This document shows positions 1 to 8,796 of a stretch of DNA of 64,000 bases, one piece after another. The notes under the pieces were generated by a model, which saw only the letters and a program-made list of their open reading frames with translations, ran no database searches and was not told the origin of the DNA. The stretch is from Actinomycetota bacterium (lineage in GTDB: Bacteria; Actinomycetota; Actinomycetes; Propionibacteriales; Propionibacteriaceae): the NCBI GenBank assembly GCA_020161015.1, contig JAIUOT010000053.1, forward strand, positions 44,066 through 108,065, read 5' to 3'. Both the position numbers and the translations under genes were made by a program. The stretch's first letter is position 1. Every line of letters starts with the position of its first letter.

Positions 1-12
1 GGGCGCCGTCGA

Positions 13-1404
13 GTGCGTCTACCGTTGGGTCACGTGGAAACCCAGCCCGAGGCCGACTTCGACGAGCACGAGCACGAGGACGCCCTGGAGCCGCGGCACC
101 TGATCCGCCGTTCCAACGTCGTGCTGCGCGCGGGCATCATGATGCTCGGCGCCGGCACCTCCGGCCTGCGGGTCCGCGAGGTGATGCGGGCGGTGGCCCG
201 CACCGTCGGCATCGGCCGCATCCGCGCGCAGGTGACCTTCACCGACATCGTGCTCACCGTGCAGCGCCGCGGCATCTTCCGCACCCAGGTGGCCGAGATC
301 AGCGCCCCCGGCGTGAACGCCCACCGGATCGCGATGCTGAAGGACTTCGCCCAGAACCTGCCCGAGCGCGCCACCGTCGCAGAGGTGGACGCCATGCTCG
401 ACCGCATCGAGCGGACCCCGCGCCTGTACCCGACCTGGCTGCTGGTGCTGCTCGTCGCTGTGGCGTGCGGCTCGGTCACCGTCCTCACCAACGGGTCGTG
501 GCGCGAGGTCGCCGCGGTGCTGCCCGCGTCCGGCCTCGCCTACTGGCTGCACCGCACCCTGAGCGGCTTCCAGCTCAACCACCTCGCCGTCGTGCTGACC
601 TCGGCCGCGACGGCGACGGGGCTGTACCTGGCCTTCACCCGGCTGCTGGAACTCGTCCTCGGCGGGCCGTCCCCCCGGATGGCCGCGGGACTGGTCTGCG
701 CCGCGATCTTCCTGATCCCCGGTTTCCCGCTCGTCACCGCAGGCCTCGACCTGACCCGCATCGACCTGCTCGCCGGACTCCCGCGGCTCACCTACGCGGC
801 GATGGTCCTGCTCGCGATCACCATCGGCGTGTGGACGATGGTGACGCTCAGCGGCGCGTCCCCCGACCTGGTGCCGCCGCTGGACGCACCGCCCGGCGTG
901 GTGTGGACGGCGCTGCTGCTGGCCAGCTTCTTCGCCGTCTTCGGCTGGGCGATGATGTTCAACTCGCCGTGGCGGATGGCGGTCGCGTCCGGGGTGGCGG
1001 CCCTGCTGGGCAACGTCCCGCGGCTGCTGATGCTGCAGGCGGGCGTGAAGGCGCACGTCGCGACGTTCGTCGGCACCTTCCTGATGGGCCTGCTGTGCGC
1101 GCTCGCCGCGCGGCTCTTCGACATGGAGAAGATCATCATGACGGTGCCCACCGTGCTGGTGTCGATCCCCGGTTCCGCGGCGCTGCGGACGCTGATCTAC
1201 TTCGACCAGGCCGACGTCGTGCAGGCGATGCAGAACGGCGTCGCCACCGTCCTCGCCGCGATCGCGATGGTCGCCGGCCTCGCCGGCGCCCGCATGCTCA
1301 CCGATCCCGAGTGGGCCTTCACCCGCTCGGACCCGCCCACCGCCTGGCACCTCATGGGACGCATGTTCAACCGCAACCGGTCCCACCGCCGCTCCGCCGC
1401 CTGA
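13..1404 (+). CDS. thrE: ThrE-type threonine/serine exporter family membrane protein (5' end uncertain)
   Basis: Probable amino-acid exporter of the ThrE family, which moves threonine and serine out of the cell in actinobacteria. The first 140 residues form the soluble ThrE domain (GTSGLRVREVMRAV motif). They are followed by about ten hydrophobic segments, from residue 142 to the C-terminus near residue 440. At 463 residues it is close to the usual length. The reading frame is open back to base 1, so the true start may lie before the window. GTG at 13 and GTG at 34 are the in-window candidates and neither has a clear ribosome-binding site. The family call rests on the domain order and the late ThrE_2-like membrane half. 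Substrate is inferred from the family. Confidence 0.85.
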   Translation: MRLPLGHVETQPEADFDEHEHEDALEPRHLIRRSNVVLRAGIMMLGAGTSGLRVREVMRAVARTVGIGRIRAQVTFTDIVLTVQRRGIFRTQVAEISAPGVNAHRIAMLKDFAQNLPERATVAEVDAMLDRIERTPRLYPTWLLVLLVAVACGSVTVLTNGSWREVAAVLPASGLAYWLHRTLSGFQLNHLAVVLTSAATATGLYLAFTRLLELVLGGPSPRMAAGLVCAAIFLIPGFPLVTAGLDLTRIDLLAGLPRLTYAAMVLLAITIGVWTMVTLSGASPDLVPPLDAPPGVVWTALLLASFFAVFGWAMMFNSPWRMAVASGVAALLGNVPRLLMLQAGVKAHVATFVGTFLMGLLCALAARLFDMEKIIMTVPTVLVSIPGSAALRTLIYFDQADVVQAMQNGVATVLAAIAMVAGLAGARMLTDPEWAFTRSDPPTAWHLMGRMFNRNRSHRRSAA

Positions 1405-1454
1405 CCGCGTCCGCGTCCCCCCTTTCCCGCCCCCGTCCGCGCCCCCCGTCCGCG

Positions 1455-1585
1455 CCACCCCCGTCCGCGTTCGCTGCCGAAAGCAACCCCCGCTACCGGA
1501 ATTCCGGCGGCAGGAGTTGCACTCGGGAGCGAACGCCGCGGGTGGGACAGCTGGGACGGGGGACGCGTCCCGGGTGGGAGGGGCC
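1455..1585. repeat. Palindromic intergenic repeat, copy 1
   Basis: First of two direct copies lying 237 bases apart between thrE and the next gene. The core at 1467-1536 is an inverted repeat: left arm GCGTTCGCT then CCGA, right arm TCGG then AGCGAACGC, with the palindrome CCGGAATTCCGG in the loop. The left arm has AA where copy 2 has GT, so its stem is imperfect. The flanking GC-rich tract (GTGGGAC and GGGACGCGTCCCGGGTGGG) is repeated as well. Confidence 0.8.
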
Positions 1586-1691
1586 GGACGGGGGACGCGC
1601 CCCGGGCGGGACGGGCCGGACGGGTCACGAGCGCGAACCGGCGACGGGACGCGGGCCAGCAGGTCACCCGCGCGCCACCGGCGTCCGCGCC

Positions 1692-1822
1692 CCACCCCCG
1701 TCCGCGTTCGCTGCCGAGTGCAACCCTCGCTACCGGAATTCCGGCGGCAGGAGTTGCACTCGGGAGCGAACGCCGCGGGTGGGACAGGTGGGACGGGGGG
1801 CGCGTCCCGGGTGGGACGGGGG
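1692..1822. repeat. Palindromic intergenic repeat, copy 2
   Basis: Second copy of the repeat at 1455-1585. Here the 1704-1773 core is a near-perfect inverted repeat: GCGTTCGCT, one base, CCGAGTGCAAC, then a 28-base loop, GTTGCACTCGG, one base, AGCGAACGC. It could fold as a cruciform or a long RNA hairpin. No gene is visible in 1405-1840 apart from these repeats. The repeat may be REP-like. Confidence 0.8.
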
Positions 1823-1840
1823 CGGGCCAGCGCGGGCGGG

Positions 1841-2485
1841 TCACCAGCCGCGGGCGCGCCAGTGGTCCAGGTGGAGGCGCTCGGCGCCCAGGGTGGTGGG
1901 ACGGCCGTGGCCGGGCCAGACCACCGTGTCATCGGGGAAGACGGAGAAGACCCGCTCGACCACGTCGTCGAGGAGGGAACGGAAGTCGCGCTCGTTGCGG
2001 GTACGGCCGACGCCGCCGGGGAACAGCGCGTCGCCGGTGAAAAGGTGCGTCGGTGACCCCGGGCGGGAGCAGGCGAGGGCGACCGAGCCGGGCGTGTGGC
2101 CACGCAGGCCGATCACCTCGAGATCCACTCCGCCGAGCGCGATCACCTCGCCGTTGCGCAGCGGACGCGTGATCTCCACGCCGGTGGACCCGGTGATCGC
2201 CTCCGCGTCGTCCTCCCCGGCCAGGGTCGCGGCCTCCGGATGGGCGCGGACGACGGCGGCGAGCGCCCCGAGGTGGTCTCGGTGGCTGTGCGTGGTCAGC
2301 ACGTGGTCGAGCCGGGACGGCCCGTCCGCGCCCACGGCAAGGAGGCCCTCGATGGCGTCGGGGTCGGCGGCCGCGTCGACCAGGAGCCGCTCACCCGTGG
2401 TGGCGGTGAGCAGGTAGACGTTGTTGTCCATGTGGCCGACGGCGATGGTACGGACGACCACGCCGGGGACGGCGAAGCTCTCCAT
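1841..2485 (-). CDS. Metallo-beta-lactamase-fold hydrolase (glyoxalase II-like)
   Basis: Soluble 214-residue metal hydrolase. It carries the metal-binding signature THSHRDHLG, a GHTPGS segment, a TGDALF segment and a C-terminal WPGHG histidine, in the order typical of glyoxalase II-like enzymes. Such enzymes hydrolyse thioesters such as S-lactoylglutathione, or related bacillithiol or mycothiol conjugates, but the substrate cannot be read from sequence. The start at 2485 (MESFAV) is preferred over an upstream ATG at 2503 because GGAGG lies four bases before it. The gene ends inside the flank of the repeat region, and neighbours give no functional hint. Confidence 0.85.
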   Translation of the reverse strand: MESFAVPGVVVRTIAVGHMDNNVYLLTATTGERLLVDAAADPDAIEGLLAVGADGPSRLDHVLTTHSHRDHLGALAAVVRAHPEAATLAGEDDAEAITGSTGVEITRPLRNGEVIALGGVDLEVIGLRGHTPGSVALACSRPGSPTHLFTGDALFPGGVGRTRNERDFRSLLDDVVERVFSVFPDDTVVWPGHGRPTTLGAERLHLDHWRARGW

Positions 2486-2554
2486 GAGTCCTCCCGCCTC
2501 CATGCAAGCACACCCGCCCCCCGCCGGAGGGGCGAACGAACAGGACAGCGGGGC

Positions 2555-3223
2555 TCAGCGCAGGTCGGGGCCCGGGGGCAGCTCCGGAGGGGTTTCGCCC
2601 CGTCGCAGGGCGGCGCGGGCCTGGTAGCGGTCGGCCCTCCGCTGGTCGCGACCGGCCTTCCGCTCGTCCCTGAGCGCCCGGTGCCCGTCGCGGGCGGCGC
2701 GGTACTCGGCACGCCGCGCAGCGCGCCCGGCGTCCTCGGTGCCGGAGCCGCCGTAGAGCAGCGCGATCACCACCGGGATGCCCGTGCCGAGCATCGGCCA
2801 CATCGGCCAGTAGTAGAGCAGTTGCCCGGTGGTCAGCACGGTCATCAGCCAGATGGCGTTGAACATCAGTGCCAGGCCCGCCCAGCCGGCGACACCGGCC
2901 CGCAGGAACCGGTTCTGCCCCCGCCCGGACGGGGCGGCCACGGCGTGCGCGACCATCACGTCCGCCACCTGGGGCGCCAGCTCGCCCAGCGTGCGTGACC
3001 GCGACACCGCGAGCGCCCGGGCGTCGTGCTCGGCCTGGTCGAGTCGACCCTCCGCACGGGCCTGCGAGAGCAGCAGGGACGCGAAGTCCCGGTCGGCGTC
3101 CGAGGCCCGAAGCGGCTGGTTCGCCGGAACCCGCGGGTCGGCGCTGAAACCGGCCCAGGATGCGCTGACCGGCGCCACCGGCCGTTCCGGAAGCGGTTGG
3201 GGCAGGTTCTCCCACTGGGACAT
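2555..3223 (-). CDS. DUF1707 domain protein with two membrane segments
   Basis: A 222-residue protein. Residues 37-90 match the DUF1707 pattern (RASDADRDFASLLLSQAR then GRLDQAEHDAR), a small helical module at the N-terminus of many actinobacterial membrane proteins. Two hydrophobic segments follow (residues 110-160), then a strongly basic, arginine- and alanine-rich tail with repeated RRAEYRAARDGHRALRDER-like helices. The start MSQWENL is chosen because GGAGG sits ten bases upstream. The 33-residue longer reading frame lacks such a site. Function is unknown. The gene is divergent from the coiled-coil gene at 3350. Confidence 0.75.
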   Translation of the reverse strand: MSQWENLPQPLPERPVAPVSASWAGFSADPRVPANQPLRASDADRDFASLLLSQARAEGRLDQAEHDARALAVSRSRTLGELAPQVADVMVAHAVAAPSGRGQNRFLRAGVAGWAGLALMFNAIWLMTVLTTGQLLYYWPMWPMLGTGIPVVIALLYGGSGTEDAGRAARRAEYRAARDGHRALRDERKAGRDQRRADRYQARAALRRGETPPELPPGPDLR

Positions 3224-3349
3224 TCGCGACACCTCCAGGCGGAACGCTACGCCCCGCGCGGGCACCGCGGGCAGGTGCCCGCGCCCCGGCCGGACGCCGC
3301 CCCGCCGCGCCAGCGGCGGCATGCGTCATGCTTGGGTCAGGAGGTGGCG

Positions 3350-4903
3350 ATGACACTGGACGCCCTGGAGGCCGAGCGGCGTGAGCTGGCGTCGGCTGCG
3401 CGCAGGCTGAGGGTGGCCGCGATGTCCGACCCGCAGCGCGCCGAGGAGCTTGCCGACACCCTGGTCGAGCTGACGGCCGTGCGGCTGCTGACGTGGGACG
3501 TCCTTGATGCCGCCACCGACGCGCCCGAGTCCGTCGTGCTCGCCGCCCGCATCCTCGCCTCCCGCGGCCCGTCCGGCCCGTACGCGTCCCTGGCCGACGC
3601 CGGACGCTACGCCGCGGCCTCCGCGCAGCTCGCCGCCGTCCAGGCCGGCCTCGGCCAGCCGGACGCCGCCGGCCGCACCCTCGACGCGCTCGAGGCGTGG
3701 CGCGGCCAGCTGGGACGCCTGCCCCTGCGCGAGAGCCTCCCCGACCCGGTGGCGATCTGGATGCTGGTGGCTCGCGCCCGCGCCCTGCTGCCCACCGACG
3801 TGGCCGCGGCCAACGCCCACGCGGACGCGGCGGAGGTCCGCCTGGCCGGGTCGGTGGCCCCGCCCGCCTACCTGGCGGTCGCCGTCCACCTGCTGGCCGC
3901 CGACTGCCGCTGGGCCGCCGGACGGCCCGACTCCGCGCTCGCGCACCACCGGCTGGCCCTCGAGGCCCACGCGGGCGCGCTGGCGGAGGCAGCGTCGGCG
4001 ACGCGCCGCCCCGCGGTCGCCCGCATCGCCGCCGCGCCCGTGACGGCCGTCCACGAGCCCTACGCCGGTCGCCTCGCCCTCACCGGCAGCACGGACGTGG
4101 CGATCGCGCTGCGCCGCGCACAGGTGTCCCTGCTCGACGGGCTGGGAGTTGCGGACGCCGCCGCCCTCGCCCGCGCCGGCCTGTCCGCGGCCCTCGTCGC
4201 CGCCGGACGTCCCACGGAGGCCGCGGCGTTGACCGTCGAGCCTCCGTCCCCGCCCGCGACGCCGCCCCCGGGCGAGCGTGCCGAGTGGGCACCTCTGGAG
4301 GGCGCCGCGGCGCTGTCGCCCGCCGACCCGGCCGCGGCGCGGGCACGCTGGCAGCAGGCCGAGCAGGCTGCGGTGTTCGCCGGGGTGGCCGCCCGCGCGG
4401 AGGCCGAGCGGACGGAGGCCGCCCTGCGCGCGCTGGCGGAGGCGGACGCGGCACGGCACGCCCAGGAGCGCGCGGAGGCCGAGCGCCGGGCCGCCGCGGA
4501 GGCGGACGCGGCCCGCCGCGCCGAGCAGGCGGCCCTGGCCAGGGCGGCAGAGGAGGCAGCGGAGCGGGCGGCCCGCGAGGAGGAGGCCGCCCGGGAGGCG
4601 GCCGAGGCGCGCCGGCGCGCTCTCGCCGAGGAGCACCGGCCCCCCGTCGACCCGGAAGCGGCACGCGCGGCGGCGGAGGAACTCCAGGCGGCCCGCGCCG
4701 GGGTCCGGGCGGCCCGGAGCGACGCTGCGCTCGCAGCGGCGCAGGACCGGCTGGCCGCCGTCCTGCGTCCGCTGGCCGCCGTGGACCCGGGCCATCGCGA
4801 CGAGCTGGCCGCCGTGCTGGAGTCACTGGTGGGACTGCTGTGGCGCCTCGGCGACCCGGACGGCTCCCGCGCAGCCGCGCGCGAGGCGCGCGCGCTCGGC
4901 TGA
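3350..4903 (+). CDS. Alanine-rich protein with a long coiled coil
   Basis: A 517-residue soluble protein with no recognised enzyme motif. The first 300 residues are helical and repeat-like (SLADAGRYAAASAQLAAVQ and similar segments), reminiscent of a tetratricopeptide solenoid. Residues about 340-440 are a run of Ala, Glu and Arg heptads that should form an uninterrupted coiled coil. A final helical segment contains DPGHRDELAAVLESLVGLLW, which again looks TPR-like. GAGGT lies five bases before the ATG. The coding sequence is extreme in GC, which produces long shadow frames on both strands. Possibly a scaffold protein; I do not recognise a family. Confidence 0.7.
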   Translation: MTLDALEAERRELASAARRLRVAAMSDPQRAEELADTLVELTAVRLLTWDVLDAATDAPESVVLAARILASRGPSGPYASLADAGRYAAASAQLAAVQAGLGQPDAAGRTLDALEAWRGQLGRLPLRESLPDPVAIWMLVARARALLPTDVAAANAHADAAEVRLAGSVAPPAYLAVAVHLLAADCRWAAGRPDSALAHHRLALEAHAGALAEAASATRRPAVARIAAAPVTAVHEPYAGRLALTGSTDVAIALRRAQVSLLDGLGVADAAALARAGLSAALVAAGRPTEAAALTVEPPSPPATPPPGERAEWAPLEGAAALSPADPAAARARWQQAEQAAVFAGVAARAEAERTEAALRALAEADAARHAQERAEAERRAAAEADAARRAEQAALARAAEEAAERAAREEEAAREAAEARRRALAEEHRPPVDPEAARAAAEELQAARAGVRAARSDAALAAAQDRLAAVLRPLAAVDPGHRDELAAVLESLVGLLWRLGDPDGSRAAAREARALG

Positions 4904-4958
4904 CTGCCCTCACCCCGTCGGGCGCGCCTACGCTGGAGGGAAAGCGGAGGAGGCGGGC

Positions 4959-5363
4959 ATGCGGTACACCCTGGTCGTGGCGGGCGCCCTGCTCGCCGTC
5001 ACCCTGTCCGGCTGCGCGAGCGGAGGAACCCCGATGACCACCCCGTCCCCCTCCCGTCCCCCCTTCCAGACCACCTCGCCGCTGCCGACCGCCGGCCCGA
5101 GCGGCACCGCGGCCTCCGTCCCGGCCGACAAGTGGGCGGCGATCCTCGCCGACCTGTCCGGACGTGGGGTGCCCACCGACGACGTGCAGCTGGTGAGCGC
5201 CCGGTCGGTCACCTGGAACAGCGGGGCCCTGGGCTGCCCGAAGCCCGGCGTCTCCTACACCCAGGCCCTGGTGGACGGCATGCAGGTGGTCGTCAGCGTG
5301 GCCGGCACCACCTACGACTACCGTTTCGGCAACAGCGGACGCCCGATGCTCTGCGAGCGCTGA
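4959..5363 (+). CDS. Small secreted lipoprotein
   Basis: A 134-residue lipoprotein. The N-terminus is a classic type II signal peptide with lipobox LSGC (Cys19). A Pro/Ser/Thr-rich linker to about residue 55 follows, then a compact domain with two cysteines in GALGCPKPGVSYTQ and MLCER. A GGAGGAGG ribosome-binding site precedes the ATG. The gene follows the coiled-coil gene after 55 bases and could be cotranscribed. A terminator lies immediately downstream. The domain resembles small conserved lipoproteins of unknown role. No function is assigned. Confidence 0.8.
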   Translation: MRYTLVVAGALLAVTLSGCASGGTPMTTPSPSRPPFQTTSPLPTAGPSGTAASVPADKWAAILADLSGRGVPTDDVQLVSARSVTWNSGALGCPKPGVSYTQALVDGMQVVVSVAGTTYDYRFGNSGRPMLCER

Positions 5364-5402
5364 CACCCGGACGATCCCGTCCCTCCCGGCCCTGGACGCC
5401 GA

Positions 5403-5436
5403 ACGGCCCCCGCCGCGCGAAGCGGACGGGGGCCGT
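5403..5436. terminator. Bidirectional terminator between convergent genes
   Basis: Perfect 10-bp stem ACGGCCCCCG / CGGGGGCCGT with a 14-base loop, located between the lipoprotein gene and the convergent subtilase gene. The T-tract is poor on either side, as is common in high-GC genomes. Confidence 0.7.
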
Positions 5437-5448
5437 CGGGTCTTCAGC

Positions 5449-8400
5449 TCAGCGGACGCCGAGGAGCAGTGCCTCCTCCTTGCCGGCGCCGTTGTCGAAC
5501 ACCACGACCATCAGGCCCTTGGGCTTCTGGGCCGCGAAGTTCGCCGCGTCCACCGCCACCGACACCTTGGCCGTCCGGTTGCGTTCCACCGTGACGTAGT
5601 CGCCGTCGGCGACCGCCTTGGCCCACGGGTCGTAGCTCGCCGTGCCGGCGATCGCGTCCCCGGCGCCGGTGTAGGCGATCGAGTAGCTGGCCGCACCGTA
5701 GGCGAAGGCTCCGGACGCCGCGGTCAGGCCGAGGTCGGCCGCGTTCACCGGCAGCAGCAGCGTGCTGCTGTCGGTCGGTGCCTGGGCCAGGTAGCCGGTC
5801 GCGTAGAGGGCACCGGTGGCGACCTCCTGGAGGAACACCTCGGTGACGCCGTCCACCTCTCCGGCCCGCACGAGGCCGGAGTCGTAGCTGAACAGCACCC
5901 AGTCGGGATCGCCGTCTGCGTTGGTGTCGATCGGGACGTCGAACTCGTTCGATGCCGCGTTCGACCACCGGGTCCAGTTGTTCACGGCGAAGACGATGAG
6001 CTTGTCGTCACCGTTGTCGAACGACTGGACGCCCACCGAGCGGAGGTCGTACCCGCTGCCGTCGGCGTCACGGGCGACGTCCTTCGGGTCGGACAGGCCC
6101 CAGCTGTAGAAGTCGGCGTCGGCGTCGATGGCACCCATCGGGTTGGCCAGCTTCACCTCGAGCGTGTCGGGCACGACCGGCTTCGCCGTGTCGGCGGTGC
6201 CGGTGCCGTTGGTGTTCTTCGCCCAGCCGCGCGGGTTGCTGATGGTGCCCACGACGTGGGCCTGGGCACGGGGAACCAGCAGGTACGGCACCCGCAGCAC
6301 GCCCTCGCTGGAGGTGAGGACGACGTTGCCGGAGGCCTGGTAGAACGAGAACTGGTCGTCGCCGGCGATCGAGGAACCGATCGAGGACGCCGGCAGCACC
6401 ATCGTGACCGCCACCCGCACGCTGCTCCTCGCCGGCACCTTCACGGTGCGGCTGCTGAAGCGCAGCTTCGCCGGCAGCGAGCCGTCGGCCGCCTCGGCCG
6501 CGATGCTGTAGGTGACCGCCTTCTTGCCCCGGTTCGTGATCTCGATCGTCTTCACCCCGACCGAGGCCACGGTGGGCTCGTCGAAGCCGAAGCTGAGCGA
6601 GGGCACGGAGATCCGGCCGTTGCTGGTGCGGAAGGTGTCACCGGTCGCGAAGGCCGTGGTCCCGACCGCCTGTGCGGCGTCCACCAGGCCACCGCCGAGC
6701 ACCGGCGAGTAGGCCGCCAGCTTGTCCGGGTCGGACGTGCTGCCGAGGGTCGCGGCGATGTCCTCCGCCTTCCAGGACGGGTGCGCCTGCACGGCGAGCG
6801 CGGCGACGCCCGTCACGTGCGGGGCGGCCATCGAGGTGCCGGAGTTCACCGCGGCGTCGGAGCCGGTGCCCACGCCCGCGGACGAGATGGACACACCGGG
6901 CGCCGAGATGTTCGGGGCCAGGCTGGAGTCACCGGTCGCCGGGCCCGCGGACGAGAACGACGCGTAGTCGCGGTAGGCCGGGTTGTCCAGCGTCATCTCG
7001 GCCAGGGTGAGGGTCTCGCCGTCGGCGGCGCGCAGCGCGGCGCCATCGGTGCTGCGCACGCCCAGGAACGGGATCGTGACCGTGTGGGGCACGCCGTCGT
7101 CGGGGTTGCTGGTGATCTCGCCCTCGTACGGCGGGTAGGCCGGGTCGGTGTTGATCATCACCACGGCTGCCGCGCCGGCCTGCTGGCCGAAGATCGCCTT
7201 CGCGACCCGGGCGCAGGTGCCACGGGTGACCACCGCGACCTGGTTGGCGCCGGGCGTGACGCCCGCCTTGTCGAACGCGCCCTTGGAGCAGCCGAGCGCC
7301 TCGTTCTCCTCCGTTGCCGGGTCGTCGGTGACCACCACGACCTTGAGCCCGTCGGAGGGCAGCGGTGCGCTGTTGGCGTTGATCGCGGGGATCTTCTGCC
7401 CGGCCACCGTGAGGCTGACGCCGGGGAAGGTCGCTGTGCTGTCGACCGCGGCGACCGAGATCACGCCGTGGCCGTCACCGGGAGAGCCGGTGACGTAGGG
7501 GTTGTGGCCCTCGTTGCCGGAGGAGGCCACGACCACCACGCCCGCGGCGACGGCGTTGCTCGCCGCGACCGCGTCCGGGTCGTCCGGGTCGCCGTAGGCG
7601 CCGCCGAGGGACATGTTGATCACGTCCATGTCGTTGTCGACGGCCCAGTCGATGGCCTGGACGGTGACGTCGGTGGAACCCTCGCAGCCGAACACGCGCA
7701 GGGCGTACAGGTCCGCCTGCGGAGCCACGCCCGGGCCCACCTTGAAGGCGGTCGTCGCGGTGGCGGCGTTGTACGGGCCGGCGTAGGTCTTGCCGTCCGG
7801 GGTGACGCCGCTGCCTGCGGCCGTCCCGGCGACGTGCGTGCCGTGCCCGTTGCAGTCCAGCGGGTTGGGATCGGGCGCGGGGGTGGTCGAGCCGGTGTCG
7901 CCGGACGCGTCGTAGTCGTCGCCGACGAAGTCGTAGCCGCCCTTGACGCGCGGGGCGTTCGGGCCGAACAGCGCCGGGTCGGCCGGCTGGGTCCCGGCGG
8001 CCTTCGCCGCGTCGTAGGCCGCGGTCGTGCCCGGACCGGCGAAGTCGGCGTGGGTGTAGTCGATGCCGGTGTCGATGATCGCCACCTTGACCGCCTTGCC
8101 CGTGTAGCCGGTGTCCTGCCAGACCTGGGGGACGCCGAGGAACGGCACCGACACGGTGTTGTCCACGGTCTTCGGGGTCAGCGTGTGGACGGCGGCCACG
8201 CCCGGCAGCGATGCCAGCTGGTCGGCCTTGCCCTTCGCGATCCGCACCTGCATGCCGTTGTAGGCCGACTGCATCCGCGACAGCACCTTGCCGCCCTTGG
8301 CGGTGATGTCGCCACTGATCGCGTCCTGGGCCTTGCGCAGCTTCTGCTTGACCTTGTCGCGTTCGGACCGCGAGAACGTCCGGTCGGCCTTCGCCTCGGC

Positions 8401-8628
8401 CACCGCGACCGGGTCGCCGGTCATCTGGACCATCACGTTGACCTTGGCATTGGAGTCCAGGAGGCTCGCGCTCACGGTGGCGCTCAGGCGGCCGCTGGAG
8501 GGCGCCTTGCGGAAGGCGTCGTCGGGGGACTTCGTGGGAGCTGCGTTCGCCAGGCTCGGGGCGGACAGGGCCAGGGCCGCTGCCGTTGCCGCCACGAGGG
8601 CTTTGTTCCTCAGTGACAAGACTGCCAC
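5449..8628 (-). CDS. Secreted S8 family serine peptidase (subtilase)
   Basis: Large exported subtilisin-like protease of about 1059 residues. A signal peptide ending near ALSAPSLANA is followed by an I9-type propeptide (residues 60-150). The catalytic domain has Asp186 in VAIIDTGID, His262 in NGHGTHVAG and Ser about 599 in NSGTSMAAPH. A PA-type insert lies between His and Ser, with GAAAVVMINTDPAYPPY. About 400 C-terminal residues form beta-rich fn3-like domains without a membrane anchor. The listed GTG start has no good ribosome-binding site. TTG at 8619, three codons later, has AGGTGG five bases upstream and is probably the real start. Likely role: extracellular protein degradation. Confidence 0.92.
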   Translation of the reverse strand: MAVLSLRNKALVAATAAALALSAPSLANAAPTKSPDDAFRKAPSSGRLSATVSASLLDSNAKVNVMVQMTGDPVAVAEAKADRTFSRSERDKVKQKLRKAQDAISGDITAKGGKVLSRMQSAYNGMQVRIAKGKADQLASLPGVAAVHTLTPKTVDNTVSVPFLGVPQVWQDTGYTGKAVKVAIIDTGIDYTHADFAGPGTTAAYDAAKAAGTQPADPALFGPNAPRVKGGYDFVGDDYDASGDTGSTTPAPDPNPLDCNGHGTHVAGTAAGSGVTPDGKTYAGPYNAATATTAFKVGPGVAPQADLYALRVFGCEGSTDVTVQAIDWAVDNDMDVINMSLGGAYGDPDDPDAVAASNAVAAGVVVVASSGNEGHNPYVTGSPGDGHGVISVAAVDSTATFPGVSLTVAGQKIPAINANSAPLPSDGLKVVVVTDDPATEENEALGCSKGAFDKAGVTPGANQVAVVTRGTCARVAKAIFGQQAGAAAVVMINTDPAYPPYEGEITSNPDDGVPHTVTIPFLGVRSTDGAALRAADGETLTLAEMTLDNPAYRDYASFSSAGPATGDSSLAPNISAPGVSISSAGVGTGSDAAVNSGTSMAAPHVTGVAALAVQAHPSWKAEDIAATLGSTSDPDKLAAYSPVLGGGLVDAAQAVGTTAFATGDTFRTSNGRISVPSLSFGFDEPTVASVGVKTIEITNRGKKAVTYSIAAEAADGSLPAKLRFSSRTVKVPARSSVRVAVTMVLPASSIGSSIAGDDQFSFYQASGNVVLTSSEGVLRVPYLLVPRAQAHVVGTISNPRGWAKNTNGTGTADTAKPVVPDTLEVKLANPMGAIDADADFYSWGLSDPKDVARDADGSGYDLRSVGVQSFDNGDDKLIVFAVNNWTRWSNAASNEFDVPIDTNADGDPDWVLFSYDSGLVRAGEVDGVTEVFLQEVATGALYATGYLAQAPTDSSTLLLPVNAADLGLTAASGAFAYGAASYSIAYTGAGDAIAGTASYDPWAKAVADGDYVTVERNRTAKVSVAVDAANFAAQKPKGLMVVVFDNGAGKEEALLLGVR

Positions 8629-8796
8629 CTTTCGGGTTGCAGAGATGGGGTGCGGGCCATGGACCCGGATGGGCCGACCCTAAGCCGAACCTGAGAGGCC
8701 GTCAACGCTTCTCACGCAGTGAATTCCTGCCGAATTCCGCACTGTTTTCCCGCGCTCGCCCACACCGGAACGGCTGCGGTGCGGGAAGCTGGAGCC

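Noticed and set aside
19..2103. A 694-residue minus-strand frame opposite thrE
   Set aside because: Low-complexity Arg/Gly/His composition and no motifs; thrE on the plus strand has clear membrane segments and family features, and this frame also runs through the repeats.
3026..3349. Longer N-terminus for the coiled-coil protein
   Set aside because: The extension runs antisense through the DUF1707 gene start; ATG at 3350 has a proper ribosome-binding site.
8719..8760. Possible operator in the AT-richer tract GCAGTGAATTCCTGCCGAATT
   Set aside because: The dyad is imperfect and found once; it shares only GAATTC-like bases with the palindromic repeat at 1455-1822.
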